Positions 33,201 through 46,150 are shown, counted from the first letter of the stretch. The stretch: DNA of 64,000 nt from Pomphorhynchus laevis (GCA_012934845.2 WNNJ02003539.1:1-64000); one strand, 5' to 3'. Made by a program: numbers and translations. Notes: a model not told the origin generated them from the letters alone.

Positions 33201-33573
33201 ACGAGAATTATCAAGAAAAGGAATATGTGTCTTAATATAAAAATTCTGAAATATTATTTAATTAAATATTATTTAATTCTGTAATATTATTTATTACCGT
33301 GTAATAAATAATATTACAAAGTAATATAAATTACAAAATTGATAATACATTTTATAACAAATAAAGTTTATTATTACTAATTTTCGAAAGCTGCTGCTTC
33401 TGGTTTCAGGTACATTATTACAATAATTTTGATTTTAGAGATATAATTAAGACAACGAAATATCTTTTGATTTATTATCGTAAACCAATCTAATTTAAAA
33501 ATTTATTGTAATTTAAAACTAATTTAAAATTTTATATTTTAGATAAGCACATATCTAATAAATTGTTTTCTAA
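33201..33573 (+). promoter_or_regulatory. Upstream region and likely 5' UTR intron end of the 33.6-kb gene
   Basis: A/T runs end in attttatattttag at about 33530-33542, a good 3' splice acceptor 31 bases before the ATG. This suggests that a 5' untranslated exon lies upstream and is joined here. No TATA box or initiator can be chosen with confidence. Confidence 0.4.
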
Positions 33574-35148
33574 ATGGGTACCAATGAAAATACGAACGAC
33601 ATAATTACACGCAGTATCGACAACAAAACATCTACTTTATTAAAATATGGACAGATTTCGTCAAAATTTGATAATTTACACACAGCCAATGCACGTGGAC
33701 TTAAATCAGATAAACATTCACTCATAAAATTTCCGATAAATATGCATGAACAGAAAACTAAAAATTTACACGAATTGACCTCATTGAACAATAATCGACA
33801 GAGTTCTCGCGATCTTAAAGTATCTAAAAAGGATATTTTTGTCAAACAAAATTACTGGTTAGAACGTACAAAACCATGGTGTAATGTGAGTCCTATAAAA
33901 CTCGACAATTGGTCAAAATTAAAACAAGATGTGCTATCGACCATCGAAGAAGAGGACTCTAACATCAGTCGACTTTCTCAAATTGAATGTCAGGAATACA
34001 CTGTTTCAAATCCGAACATTACAAATGAAAATATTGATATAACAAAGAAAAGCGATGTCATTGTTGATAATGATATTACCCCGGATACTAATCGCGATAA
34101 TGATATTACCCCGGATACTAATCGAGATAATGATATTAGCTCGGATACTAATCGCGATAATGATATTACCGTGGATACCAAGACAGCAAAACAAGGCGAT
34201 GATGATACAGCTCTGGGTCATATCAGTGGTAATATTGCAATAATAAATAAAAGTTATGCTGTCACCACGAACAACGTTATTAACGACGTTGCTACGAACA
34301 AAAATGACGTCATAAAGGTCGTCGATGATACTATGAAGATCGATAATTCTGGTATCGATGAAGTGAATAGTAGCGATGAGGATAGTAGTATCAAAATTGA
34401 ACAAAACAACGCCATTGTAGGCCATGAAAGATTTAAGAATGAAAGTGACCACGAGATTGATAGCCTTCTTCACTCGACTACAGAAAGTGATAAAGATGAA
34501 GAAATAATTGAAGAATTTCGTAAAGCAAAGCAACGTTGGTTGCGTAGATTGACTTGTGCACCTGCTGTGGATCCAAAGAGATCAAAAACTGTCACTGAGA
34601 ATATATTAAAGATCAATATGCATTGCATTGAAATTGCTAACGAACAATCAGCAAAAATCAAGCGAGTTCAGAAATTTCCGGATCGCGGTAAAAGTTCCGT
34701 GTCAATAAATTTAGACAAAACCTCTAAAACCAAGTTACGCAACCCATCCAGTCATAAAAGGATTAGTTCCACTTTAAATGAGAGATTAAATCAATTGGCT
34801 ACTCCCAGTAAACGACGAACTGTTGACAGACATGAGCGTACAAGTAACTGTTGTAATCAAAGAAGCAGAATTAATAGCATTGCGTCTAGATCGTCGTATC
34901 GACAGTCTCACCGATCGACAAGTTGCAATTTAGAATCATTCATGGCTAATCGTAGTAGGATGACAAATCACTCCACCATTAGAACGTGTTCTATCAGTCG
35001 TATCGGTGAACCTGGTAGCAGTAGTAAGCGTTCTCTTTCTTTCTTTGAGCGAATGGAACTACAGACAAAAGAGGCCTTCAAGCGAAATTCACAGATAAAA
35101 GAAATAATTCGGACAAAACCTTTGGAGGAACTTCCACCCTGGAGATAA
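33574..35148 (+). CDS. Orphan host gene, 524 codons, basic and serine-rich, with a decapeptide repeat
   Basis: One uninterrupted frame from ATG to TAA (35146-35148) in very AT-rich DNA; an open frame this long is most unlikely by chance. The N-terminal third is polar with YWLERTKPWCNVSPIKLDNW. Residues around 165-204 carry four copies of DNDITPDTNR (30-bp unit). The middle is acidic (SSDEDSS; SDKDEEIIEEF). Then comes KQRWLRRLTCAPAVDPKRSK, and the last 200 residues are basic with many arginine-serine pairs. The C-terminus SLSFFERMELQTKEAFKRNS leads to PLEELPPWR and looks like the most constrained part. No signal peptide or membrane segment. Probably nuclear or cytoskeletal, but I do not recognise the family. 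AATAAA at 35390 lies 242 bases after the stop. Confidence 0.8.
   Translation: MGTNENTNDIITRSIDNKTSTLLKYGQISSKFDNLHTANARGLKSDKHSLIKFPINMHEQKTKNLHELTSLNNNRQSSRDLKVSKKDIFVKQNYWLERTKPWCNVSPIKLDNWSKLKQDVLSTIEEEDSNISRLSQIECQEYTVSNPNITNENIDITKKSDVIVDNDITPDTNRDNDITPDTNRDNDISSDTNRDNDITVDTKTAKQGDDDTALGHISGNIAIINKSYAVTTNNVINDVATNKNDVIKVVDDTMKIDNSGIDEVNSSDEDSSIKIEQNNAIVGHERFKNESDHEIDSLLHSTTESDKDEEIIEEFRKAKQRWLRRLTCAPAVDPKRSKTVTENILKINMHCIEIANEQSAKIKRVQKFPDRGKSSVSINLDKTSKTKLRNPSSHKRISSTLNERLNQLATPSKRRTVDRHERTSNCCNQRSRINSIASRSSYRQSHRSTSCNLESFMANRSRMTNHSTIRTCSISRIGEPGSSSKRSLSFFERMELQTKEAFKRNSQIKEIIRTKPLEELPPWR
34066..34185 (+). repeat. Four in-frame 30-bp repeats (DNDITPDTNR)
   Basis: The unit gataatgatattaccccgg plus atactaatcgc repeats four times with small differences (ITPDTNR, ITPDTNR, ISSDTNR, ITVDTK). 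Each unit encodes exactly ten residues, so copy-number change would keep the frame. Confidence 0.9.
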
Positions 35149-36589
35149 TATCTAATTTATTTAGGACTTAGCGAGCGTCGTCGAAAGTACATAATGTTCT
35201 TGTAAATAATCGACTTCATGCTAGAAAATATTTGTTATCAACTGATAATGATATTTTGATTATGCTTTCGTTACCTGAAAAACGAATTTGAGTTTTAATA
35301 TTAAGAGGGTATTTTAACAATAGCAACCTAAGTTGTTTACCTGAAATTGACATTTATTATGACACTACATGTTATGTAATACAAGCAATAATAAATTAAA
35401 TATGTAACTAAATTTTTTGTATAGCCAGTTTTGATAATAAAATTTTGTAATATTGTAAATTTAATGAAATATTTAAATTAAAATTTAAAGTTTAAAATTT
35501 AAATTCCTTAAAGTAAAAATAAATAAAATTTATAATTATAAATAATTAAATAAGTAATTATAAAATAGGGCATTGCTAAGTGAAATATGCTTAAACTTTT
35601 TTATATACTAAATATAAAATTATACAATTTTAATATAAAATTATATACAATTTTAGCTGATTATAAACAGGAAAAAAATCAAATTATTCGAATTATATCC
35701 AGGTTAGTCTATAATGCATCAAGAATAATAATGTATTACTCTGATTTAAAAGATTAAAGTAATAATTTAATTTACTTTAAATTAAAAAGTCAATTTAAAT
35801 ATCGTCTTGAGCACGAGCTACCGAAATGGGTTTTATTCGCGGTATAACGGAATAGAACTTGTTAATCTTAGGCTGAAAATCGAAGTATGTCTGACAGTAA
35901 CGCCCTCAAAGCAGCTTGGCCACCGCTTCTACACTTTGAAATTGAACAACTGAGGTGGTTTAGACATGCATTGAGTTCGACTGAGAAAATACTACTTGTA
36001 AATCCTACTTTCACTCTGTTACAGATCGCATTTATCAAATTAACTTAAAATTTAAAATTTTCTTTTTAAATTTTAAAATGGACCTTATAAATATTACTAT
36101 CCTAATATTTATAGATTTATTATTAGCAATATCAACGTAAATTAACTTTAAACTATATTGATGTAAGTTTGTATTTAACTATTAAGATGGCCGCTTTAAG
36201 AAAGAACAATTAAATATTGCTCTTATTGTATATTTAAATTATGCTAACAAATCAAGATAAAAAAGGCAAGCACGGGCGGAAAATACATAATTTCGTTACT
36301 CTCGAGATGTACCTCATACTACTTGTTCGTCTCAAAATATTCTCTAAATGCATGAGCTTTCCTTTAGTGCAAGATAATTATGATAAATACCATGCTCTAT
36401 GTGAGGTCAAACAACATAATGCATTAGCGCAAACGCATTGGAATACATCGATGTGAAGCAGTTCTTTACATTAACTGGATTACTATAAAAATAAATTCAA
36501 ACAGCAAATGGTAAAATGCATCAAACAACAAAATATTATTAAAAATAAATTTAAACAATTAAGCAGAATTTTTTTTGTGGATAGATAAT
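35149..36589. other. 3' flank of the gene and spacer
   Basis: A polyadenylation signal AATAAA is at 35390-35395. A less AT-rich patch at 35800-36000 (with accgaaatggg, cagcttggccaccgc) contains no readable protein. The open frame 36241-36456 is not recognised. Confidence 0.5.
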
Positions 36590-36935
36590 AAACAATTTAC
36601 TTTGTATTAGAATAATATTATAGAGCCCAAAAACCTGACATCATAGCAGTTCCTCTTGATGACCTCTATTCTTTGTTCTGATGCATCGACTGTTATTTAT
36701 AGGTCGTTACATAAAAATTTGATTTTATTTCAAATTTCATTTAAATTTGTTTTTTTTTGATTAAATTTGATTTTATTTGATTTTATATAAATTATATAAC
36801 AATTATTATTTATTAATTGTTTATTTATTTATTATTTTATTTATTTTATTAATTATTTAGCATTATTTTTTAATTTATAAAATAATACGTAGACTCAGTT
36901 AGCTGATCTAACTGAGTTAGCTGATCTGATATTTA
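36590..36935 (-). repeat. Element E, inverted copy
   Basis: Contains tactttgtattagaataata, aaaacctgacatcatagcag, ttcctcttgatgacctct and, at the far end, gtagactcagttagctgat, all in reverse order relative to copy 1. The middle of the core (second strands of the stems) is deleted. Confidence 0.8.
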
Positions 36936-37869
36936 GTATATAAAATAGCTTAAAAAATTTGAGCTTACGGTAACTGTGAGTTGAATGGCAGCTCATGCAA
37001 ATTTATAATGATTTCTTTTATATGATTTATTTTATCAAAGTCGACACTGTACTATTTGACGGCGATAATTTGTTTAATTTCACAAGCTACTGCTTTTTCG
37101 TGCTAGGTAAATTAAATCAACATCCGATTTTCGGTGCTTGCTGGTTAACAAATATGCTTGCTTGACGAGTTTAAGTCGATTGCCAACTCACATAAATTCA
37201 CAACTGGCTTTATAACCAGTGACTTACAAAATTAGGATATTCTTCAGTTAAGATTTCAATTCGTTATTAATCCTTTTATAGAAACGATTATAAATAGTCG
37301 TTGCTCATGTTTTAGCATATTCACTTTTAAGTCGGGCCATTAAAGAATAATATAATGTTCATTAATATAATAATTAATATAATATTTATATATTTTTATA
37401 ATATTTTTTTATATTTTTATAATATTTATATATATAATATTTTCTATTTTAGAAATATATATATATTCCTTATAAGCTATTTTATGTATTGAAATGACTA
37501 GTTAAATTAAATAAATTTAAATTATTTAAATGAGCATCTAATTTCTTAAATGATTTCAAATATGTAACTATTATTTTATGTCATTAGATACTTCTTCTAT
37601 CTTCGGTAAAATCAATTGTTTTCTAAAATAATCATACTTCTCAAACCTAAAAGTAATTATATATAAAAATAACCGATTTGAAATTAAAACAAAATATACT
37701 TTAATATAGATATATCGATAGTAAACCAAATAAATCTTGACAATATTTAAGAAATTACCGCAGCCGTCTGCATGAACACATCATAAACTAAGAATAATCA
37801 TTTTAAGTGGTATAGGAATAAAATTTATATGTATTAATATTATTTTTTATTTATACATGTCTATAGTCA
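36936..37869. other. AT-rich spacer
   Basis: Runs of tatata at 37380-37460. No gene or shared repeat was noticed. Confidence 0.5.
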
Positions 37870-40800
37870 GATGGCTGTTTTGACCGCTCACAGATAACTA
37901 CAATAGAAAAAATCAAAATGAAAAAACACAAAAACGATAAAAACATCCATCAGTAATCTTCGTCTCAGAAACGATTAACACCATGGTAATTCACCAGCTA
38001 AGGAATACGTTGGCAACTCATCCAACGCATAAGTTGTACTTTGAATGATTTAGCATCGGATATGCCCACGGTGTTATCAGGAAGACTATTCCACGCGTTA
38101 ATCGCTTTATGTGAAAGTCTGAAATGGGATGAGCATCTTCTATGACTTAAAATTACAATTTTTTTGGAATGTCTTCTACTTCACGTTCTCTTATTTAACA
38201 CTATACAATCCGAAGGATACGTAGTGTTTAATGAGAAACTACGCCTCAAAACAACTAATTTGTAGGAATGTTATCTACTCCACAGAGGAAGTAGACAATT
38301 TGAGGCGTACCTAAAGTTGCAACTTCGTCAACCTCTCGCTCATAGATACTAAACCTAAACTGCTCTAACGAGAATGGTAGGAAAGATGTCGCACATTTGG
38401 ACACATCTTCGTAAAGCAACGATGCATGATCTCCAAATTGCCAATTTCTTTACGCGTACAAGGAACGATCGCCGTAGAAACATATTCAATCATCGGTCTC
38501 ATAAGCGCATTGTACAAATACACAGCACAAGATAGAGTTAACTTTCTAAAACAATTCTTTATAATGTAACATTCGTTCCGAGATTTGCTACAAATTCTAT
38601 CGATGCTCGCGCGTGTCTTCAAATTCGTCTGCACCATTATACCAAGATCTTTGGTGGTCGCAGTATTCGTAATGATCTTGTCACCGAGATAGTATTTATG
38701 GCACACGTTGCTAATCTAACTTCATATAAACACATTTTTTGTATTTAAACTAATTCATGTTGTTAAGGACCAACATGAACAAGATTCAACATGTCCTGAA
38801 AAACTTCACAATCTTCGAGATCCTTAATCACCTTCATACTTTTATGTCATCGACAAATGCATGAATCTTACAAATTTTTAGCGAGTTCAAAAGCTGATTG
38901 ACAAAGATATTAAATAACAATGTGCCTAGAACAGATCCCTTGGAGATTCCAATAGTATAAGTACGAGAAGAAGACAGACACCGTCCGACTCGAACTCTAA
39001 GTGATCTCATGTTAAGAAAATCTCTTATCCAGGGAAGAATTATCAAATCAATATTGTAATTCTCAAGAACAGCTAGCAACATCCGATGCGGAACCCTATC
39101 AAGCACTCAACCGAAGTCTAGAAATGATGCGCCAACGCATAAAACCTTCAGCAACATGCTCAACCCAATCTTCACGAGCGCATAATAAGTTCGTGAGGCA
39201 TGAGGGACCAGGACGAAATCCGTGTTGTTGCCCTATTTAGGATTCCTAGTGAATTCAAATAAGCATATAAACGTCTGTTTAATATCCGCTAAAGGACTTT
39301 GTAGACCACACTAGTAAGGCCTATTGCACGATAATTACCTGCACTATTTATGTTCCCATGTTTAAAAATCAGGACAACAATTATGTTTTCCAGATATTTG
39401 ATAATTTTGATCTGCGCAAGCTCAACTTAAAGAACGACACCAATTGTTCCGCTACGCGTGGATCAAGTAATTTAAGAAGATATGGATGAACTTCATCCGG
39501 ACCTGCAGCCGATGCGATAGATAAACTAGACAGTTCACCATAGACATCTTCAGTTGATACAAATATCGGAGTGTTAGTTCTGTAGACATGACTTCCTGTT
39601 GTATCCTCACAAACATCATTAAAATAAACTGTCTTAAGCTCAAATGTTGATGCAAACAGCTCCGCTATCATGGCAGGTGAGGTTACATTTGTACCACAAT
39701 CTTGTAAAGAATAAATTGCCGCAGGCAGAACTCCTTCTTCTCTGGCATACGACCAAAATCTCTTGAGATTACTACTAAAATTTTCAGCAATCTCACCTTC
39801 AAAGTTTCGTCTCTTTTTTATCTTAAGGCGATTGACTGTATTGCGAAATATGACATACTGCTTTCTGTAAGAACTGTTATGGAAACAATGCTGGAAAAGA
39901 TAATTTCCGACTTAAAGCATATCTTAGTTCCGTATCGAACAATGGCGGAAACTTGTTTCTGTACACTCGTCGAAGAGGATCCAACTCGTCCGAGAGTTTT
40001 ATTAATATCGATTGCATCACCTGCCACCGCTCACTAACTTTATAACTACTACAAGAAAAAGTAGTATCCGATGCGGCCTTAAGCAATGCATTAACATCAG
40101 TTCTTTGCCATGATCTTTTCAAAATTATTAATTCAGCATTATCTTTCGAAATAACATAACTGTGCATGTAGTCAAACGATATCATGCAGTGATCACTTAA
40201 ACCAATATGACTATCGCATTTAACATTACTCACATTCGTGATCAATTTAGAAAATACCAGGTCAAGGCAAGATTCCTGATTAGCCATCAACCTGATAGAT
40301 GATTGTATATGTTGCTCTAGCATAAGACCATTTGTAAGAAAATACCACAAGTATATGTCAGGTTTGGAAATGTCGTTAGCTAGTATATAACGCCTTTCGC
40401 ATCCAGCATATGGAATATTAAAGTCACCGACTAATAGGTATTCTTTCTGCTTTGAGCATTTCCTTAGTACGCGAACGAATTCATCGTCCAACAAGTAAGT
40501 TTGTGGAGACAGGTAGCACACATGATAGATGCGACAACTCGAACGCAGAAACTCACATGTTCCCACTACATTTAACAATTGGAATACCGAATTAATCAGT
40601 AAGTTTTATGACATAAAAAGCGACTCCTCCGCCACTTCGAGAAACTCTATCGGCCCGGTATAAGCTATAGCCTGGAATACTCATCACTCAGTGCGATATG
40701 TCGTCATGCAACCAACTCTCCGTAAGAGCCAGATTCATCGGTTTGTGTGTGATTACCGAAATTGTAAGTTCATCAAATTTGGATAAAATACTTCTTATGT

Positions 40801-40945
40801 TTGTATATGCAACTTTTATGGAAGTTACACTACTCTTCAGGCTTGATTTTGTAACCACATCAAAAGTTACTAGCTCACCTAATCCTGATCTACCCTCTGA
40901 GATAGGATCAGCTCTTTCCACTGCATGAATGGTCGTCCACACACT
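37870..40945 (-). mobile_element. LINE-C (CR1-like), endonuclease to C-terminus, decayed
   Basis: Reading on the minus strand: endonuclease start VAYTNIRSILSKFDELTISV and LALTESWLHDDIS (40942-40688); endonuclease body with EYLLVGDFNIPYAG and IGLSDHCMISFDY (40578-39877); RT start SIASAAGPDEVHPYLLKLL (39671-39381); motif A to C region with LDRVPHRMLLAVLENYNID, SKGSVLGTLLFNIFVNQLL and HAFVDDIKV (39106-38834), where the catalytic motif reads FVDD; thumb region (38706-38365); and the terminal block INAWNSLPDNTVGISDAKSF (about 38110-38000). The wording fits the CR1 group. Separate frames show several frameshifts, and no ORF1 was seen. Old, 5'-truncated copy. Confidence 0.85.
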
Positions 40946-41122
40946 TCACGAAAATTTTTATCGCTAAATTACGATAATAAATAAATATAAGATTATTATG
41001 CATTTAACAACATCCAAGCATTAGCTTAAAGAAGAAATAAATAAGATATAAGATAAAAAATTAATAAAAAATTAAATAAATATAAATAAAAAATTAAATA
41101 AATATAAATATAATAAATATAA

Positions 41123-41170
<48 letters not shown>

Positions 41171-41685
41171 CATTTATATTTAATCAAATATAACTTAAAT
41201 TTTCATTATTTTAACTTTTTGATAATATAAATTATTATCTTTAGAATTGAAAATTAACTAATTTCTAGCCTTCTTGAAATTTTATCGATATTTTTAGATA
41301 AAAATATTTTTAATGTCGCTTTTTTAGTTAATTCGTTGTATCGCCTAGCAGTATTACCTTTCGTAAAATTGAGTAAATCTTGTTGATTTAATTTCTGAAA
41401 GACTGACGAGAATGCTCTGTTTACGTACTGTACCTTTGCTATTTTGAAGCATCGTGTGTATTTCACTCAGTGGTATACTGTTGTTCAAATCTGGCAGGCC
41501 GTGATTTTTACCTTTAAATTTTTTCAATCTTTAAAAATGAAAAGATAAACTAGAATTTACACAGAATCGTTATGTTCACCAATAATTTTACAACCAGTAA
41601 ATAGCTATATTTTCGTGTAGTGTATACTTGTTGTGTTTTTTATATATCCATTTTACACCTGATTGTAATTAATATCACGTGATTA
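40946..41685. other. AT-rich spacer with (TA)n microsatellite
   Basis: A TA dinucleotide run of about 40 bases lies at 41127-41167, preceded by ataaatataaa repeats. The minus-strand frame 41466-41254 is not recognised. Confidence 0.6.
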
Positions 41686-41689
41686 CTTG

Positions 41690-43925
41690 AATCAAGTGGC
41701 TACTCAATGCATTCTACTGAATGCATTGATGACACTGCATCTCGTTCCGATCCTATCTATAAGCCAACAGCAATACGCTAAATTTCAGAATTTTTGGACC
41801 ACATCAGCTACTTATCCAATATCTACGTTTCAAGTTTCGCTCTTCTTTATGTTGACTGGCAATCACTTGACTAACCTGTTTTATTGACATTTAGATTAAA
41901 TGAGTCTTTCGACTTTTATTTTGCAAATTTAATTGAAATCATCCCTGATTTCAAATTAAATCGGCGTTGGTAGGAGAAGGTGCTACCTTTAATTTGAAAA
42001 CCTACCTATTTTTGTAATTAATTACTATTATCAAATTAGTCTATAGTTTGACTTTTAATTTAAAGTTTATTTAATTGTGCAGTCATTGGTACTATTGAAA
42101 TTTTTGATGACACTGCACGTTGCTATAATCCTACCATTTAGATAACGGCAGTGCGCTACATTTCAATATTGGTGGATCTCATCGGTTACTGATCAAATAC
42201 CTACGCTTTACGTTTCGGTCTTTTTAATGCTGGCTGACGATCACTCGACTCGTCTACTTTTATTGGCAATTAGATTTAATGAAAGACTTTCGTCTTACAT
42301 TTTGCAAATTTAATTGATATCATTTCTGATTTTAAATTAAAACAGCGTTGATAGTGGGAGGTTTAATTTTCAATTTAAAAATCTACACATATTTCCGATA
42401 AAATTATTACCAAACTAGCCATTTATAGTTTGTTTGCTAATTTTAAGTTGATATACCTGTGCAGTTATTATTATCATTGAAATTTGATGAATATTTTATT
42501 CTGTACGCTACTCTAATCCTATCTATTAGCCAACAGCAGTACGTTACCTTTCAATATTGGTGATCTCATCGGCCACTGATCTAATACTTTCGTTTCACGT
42601 TTTGGTCTTTTTAACTTTGACTGACGATTACCATACTCGTCTTCTCCAATTGACAATTGGATTTAATAAAACACTTTTCTACATGATGCATTTTTAATTT
42701 AAATCATTTCTGATTTTAAATTAAATCAGCGTTGTAGTGAACTGATAATATCGTCCCAAAATATATTATTGATTGAAATTTTTGATGACACTGTACGTTG
42801 CTTTAATTCTATCTCTAAGCCAACAGCAGTACACTGAATTTCAGTATTGGTGGATTTCCTCGGCTACTGATCCAATACTTGCGTTTTACGTTTTGGTCTT
42901 TTTAACTTTGACCGACGATTACCATACTCGTCTTCTTCATTGACAATGGGATTTAATAAAACACTTTACTACATGGTGCATGTTTAATTGAAATCATTTC
43001 TGATTTCAAATTAAATCAGCGTTGTATTGAACTGATAATATCGTCCCAAAATATATTATTGATTGAAATTTTTGATGACACTGTACGTTGCTTTAATTCT
43101 ATCTCTAAGCCAACAGCAGTACACTGAATTTCAGTATTGGTGGATTTCCTCGGCTACTGATCCAATACTTGCGTTTTACGTTTTGGTCTTTTTAACTTTG
43201 ACCGACGATTACCATACTCGTCTTCTTCATTGACAATGGGATTTAATAAAACACTTTACTACATGGTGCATGTTTAATTGAAATCATTTCTGATTTCAAA
43301 TTAAATCAGCGTTGTATTGAACTGATAATATCGTCCCAAAATATATTATTGATTGAAATTTTTGATGACACTGTACGTTGCTTTAATTCTATCTCATAGC
43401 CAACAGCAGTACACTTCATTTCAGTATTGGTTGATCTCCTCGGCTACTGATACAATACTTGCGTTTTACGTTTTGGTCTTTTTAACTTTGACTGACGATT
43501 ACCATACTCGTCTTCTCCAATTGACAATTGGATTTAATAAAACACTTTTCTACATGATGCATTTTTAATTGAAATCATTTCTGATTTCAAATTAAATCAG
43601 CGTTGTATTGAACTGATAATATCGTCTTAAAATATATTATTGATTGAAATTTTTAATGACACTGTACGTTTCTTTAATTCTATCTCTAAGCCAACAGCAA
43701 TACACTACATTTCAGTATAGGTGGATCTCATTTGTCACTGATCCAATACTTGCGTTTTACGTTTTGGTCTTTTTAACGTTGACTGACAATTACCATACTC
43801 GTCTTCATTGAGAATTGGATTTAATAAAACACTTTACCACATGATGCATGTTTAATTGAAATCATTTCTGATTTCAAATTAAATCAGCGTTGTATCGAAC
43901 TGATAATTCAATATTCAGTGTGCTA
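41690..43925. repeat. Tandem-repeat family C, main array
   Basis: The left part has units of about 380 bp (ttttattgac-type phrase near 41878, 42257 and 42643). The right part has units of 290-291 bp (tttgatgaca at 42781, 43071 and 43361; tttaatgaca at 43652). The short units lack the ggtttaa...cctacatatt segment of the long ones. The first two short units are almost identical, while the left units differ by many substitutions. Shared blocks include tcaaattaaatcagcgttg, gatgacactg and ggtctttttaa. No open frame is kept along the units. Confidence 0.92.
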
Positions 43926-44630
43926 TTGTTGTTTGTTTCTATTTAATAATTGATGGCAATTAGATCTCACAGTTTTAATTAAAAATCAAAGTTTAGAGAC
44001 TAGTGAATTGTGAATTGTGCATTGAGTCCAAAAAGCCTGCACATTTAGATTCATTTATTGTGATACTAATTGTCTTCATTTATTATGTCTGATATATCGT
44101 CTTCTGTTGAATATATATGGAATCCAGCTGCTAATTCGCTTATATATAGCAATGCTCAATTTATATTGTAAAAGTTAAATGTATGGCTCGTGATTCATAG
44201 TTTTCATTACCAACAAACATTAACACGATATGAAAATTCGTTACATGCAAATGTTTTCATTGTGAACAGATATTGATAAAATTTCGTGAGTTCGTGTTGA
44301 TTCGATAATTGATTTAGTTAAATTGAATTTAAATTGCCGCATACATATTCTTTCAATGCTCTTTATTCACTACTGCTCACATCCATTGTGAACATGTATT
44401 GATAAGAATACGCGAATTCGTGTTGATACAAGCAATCGTTTATAATTTATACTACAATATGAAAGGAGTAAATATAATTATTTACTTAAAAATAAATGAA
44501 TGCTTGATTTAGTAAAATTGAAGTTTTAAGGATTATTAAAAATGCCAGCAAAATATTAACATGATTAAAGCACAATAATTTTAACTAAAACAAAAAATCA
44601 ATTCTAAAAAATCTTTTCGGCCATATTTGT
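43926..44630. other. Spacer after the array
   Basis: A short frame from an ATG at about 44084 encodes MSDISSSVEYIWNPAANSLI before a stop. It is preceded by gtgaattgtgcattgagtcc and could be the start of an unrecognised gene or element. A phrase with attgtgaacatgtattgataa is duplicated at about 44260 and 44390. Nothing firmer. Confidence 0.3.
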
Positions 44631-44634
44631 ATAC

Positions 44635-44850
44635 GCGGCGACTGGACGATATCACAGTGAAGATAGTGTGTTTATATTCGGTTATTGTAGATATTGTGGC
44701 ATATCAATTTCGAAATCCATGTTGTCGTGAAGGTAGAAGTTGATCGGAATAGATAGACAGGCGACGGGATAGTAGGGCTGAGAAGACTTTGAAGGTATGA
44801 TTAAGGATTTGGATGGCGTGATATGTGTTCGGATCGGAATTATTCAGATG
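44635..44850 (-). mobile_element. Short reverse-transcriptase fragment of another LINE
   Basis: The minus sense reads YHAIQILNHTFKVFSALLSR, then RLSIYSDQLLPSRQHGFR. This is the RT block with the YRPI...K.F...L..RL....L...Q.GFR pattern. It differs from LINE-A, B and C in wording, so it probably belongs to a fourth family. Only about 70 codons survive. Confidence 0.6.
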
Positions 44851-45724
44851 TTTGTATAGTACTTTAATCTCTGATTGTTGTCATGGCTTGTTAAACATAT
44901 CAGTTCACCATAACATTTAGAATGATATATTGGGTTCTATCATAACTTTAAATAATCTCAGGGTCACTGTGTAAGGATACACTTATGAGTTTTCGATAAG
45001 CCTAATGCTCTTCATGATTTTTGTTCTAAGAGAGATAAAATCTACAGATAAAATACTATAAATTCTGAGTATTAAATATCACTTGAGCTAGAAAAGAAGA
45101 AAATACTAGGCCAATGGTGCTAGATTCCTTATTACTATAGTAAGTAGCGTCTGATATAGATGACTGTATGTTAATTCCTTTAGCCTGCAAAAATTCGGAA
45201 GTGAGGCGAAGCACAATAATCACAATGTTAATGATTATCAATTAATATTGACATTTATTATAAAATTACCATATATAAATATATATGATTTTTCATAAGA
45301 TTAAAGTTTGAAGATATACCTGCATTTTCAAATTCACCGTGCTCAGTTACACATCTTTAACATAATTTGTTTTTATTTTGAACGGCAAATATTCAATCTT
45401 ATAAAGTTACATGTAAAAATGAATGCAGACATTTTGCAAGTCTTTGTGTGTAAAATATATACAGTAAATTGTAAAAAAATAGAGCGGTGATTCGAATATA
45501 ATGCACAATTTTAAATGAACAAATTCAATTTTTGATTTTGAGACAACATGTTTTTGTTGTTTCTAAATTTTTTGAGAAAATAATATCTTCCATATTCTTC
45601 CAATATTGTAAAATGAATAAAACAACGAATTCGATGTTTTATTCGATGTTTTATTCGAAGTTTTGTTAATTTTAAATAAATTTAAACTCTCAAGTGAAAG
45701 TTTTTAAAATTAATAGTAAATAAT
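44851..45724. other. AT-rich spacer
   Basis: Small open frames at 45056-45241 (minus) and 45308-45490 (plus) encode nothing recognised. tgttttattcgatgttttattcgaag near 45635 is a short direct repeat. Confidence 0.5.
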
Positions 45725-46150
45725 ATACTTTATATTAGAATAAGATAAACCATATAATCAAATTTTATCAGAATACATACGGTATTAGCACGTGTTTGGC
45801 TTCGCTGATATGTTGGGTCGAGGAATAAGAGCCGAAACCTGATAACATTTCAGTTCCTCTTGACGACCTCTAATCCATATTCTGATAAACCAATCATAAA
45901 ACAATAAATATTATATTTATTATGGAATAGAGGCTGAAACCTGATAGCATAGCAGTTTCTCCTTTTGACCTTTAATCTTTATTATGATATATCTTGTTAT
46001 TTATTAGACAATTCATAAAAATTGACTTTTATTTTAAATTTCAATTTTAAATTTTAACATGATATAAATATAAATTGTATAAAATCTTATATAATCATTT
46101 ATTATTTATAATTATTTGTCTATTTTTAATTTATAAATAATACAAAATAT
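45725..46150 (-). repeat. Element E, two inverted partial copies
   Basis: The first copy, from tatattagaataagataaac at about 45731, keeps a complete core (ggcttcgctgatatgttggg, aagagccgaaacctgataac). The second, from about 45922, keeps only agaggctgaaacctgatagc and the left half ending in gtagactcagttatctgatc. The latter end is the unit that is amplified next door. Confidence 0.85.

Noticed and set aside
34006-34533. A 175-codon minus-strand open frame opposite the 33.6-kb gene
   Set aside because: It is the antisense shadow of the repeat-bearing exon, and its isoleucine-rich sequence mirrors the DNDITPDTNR codons.
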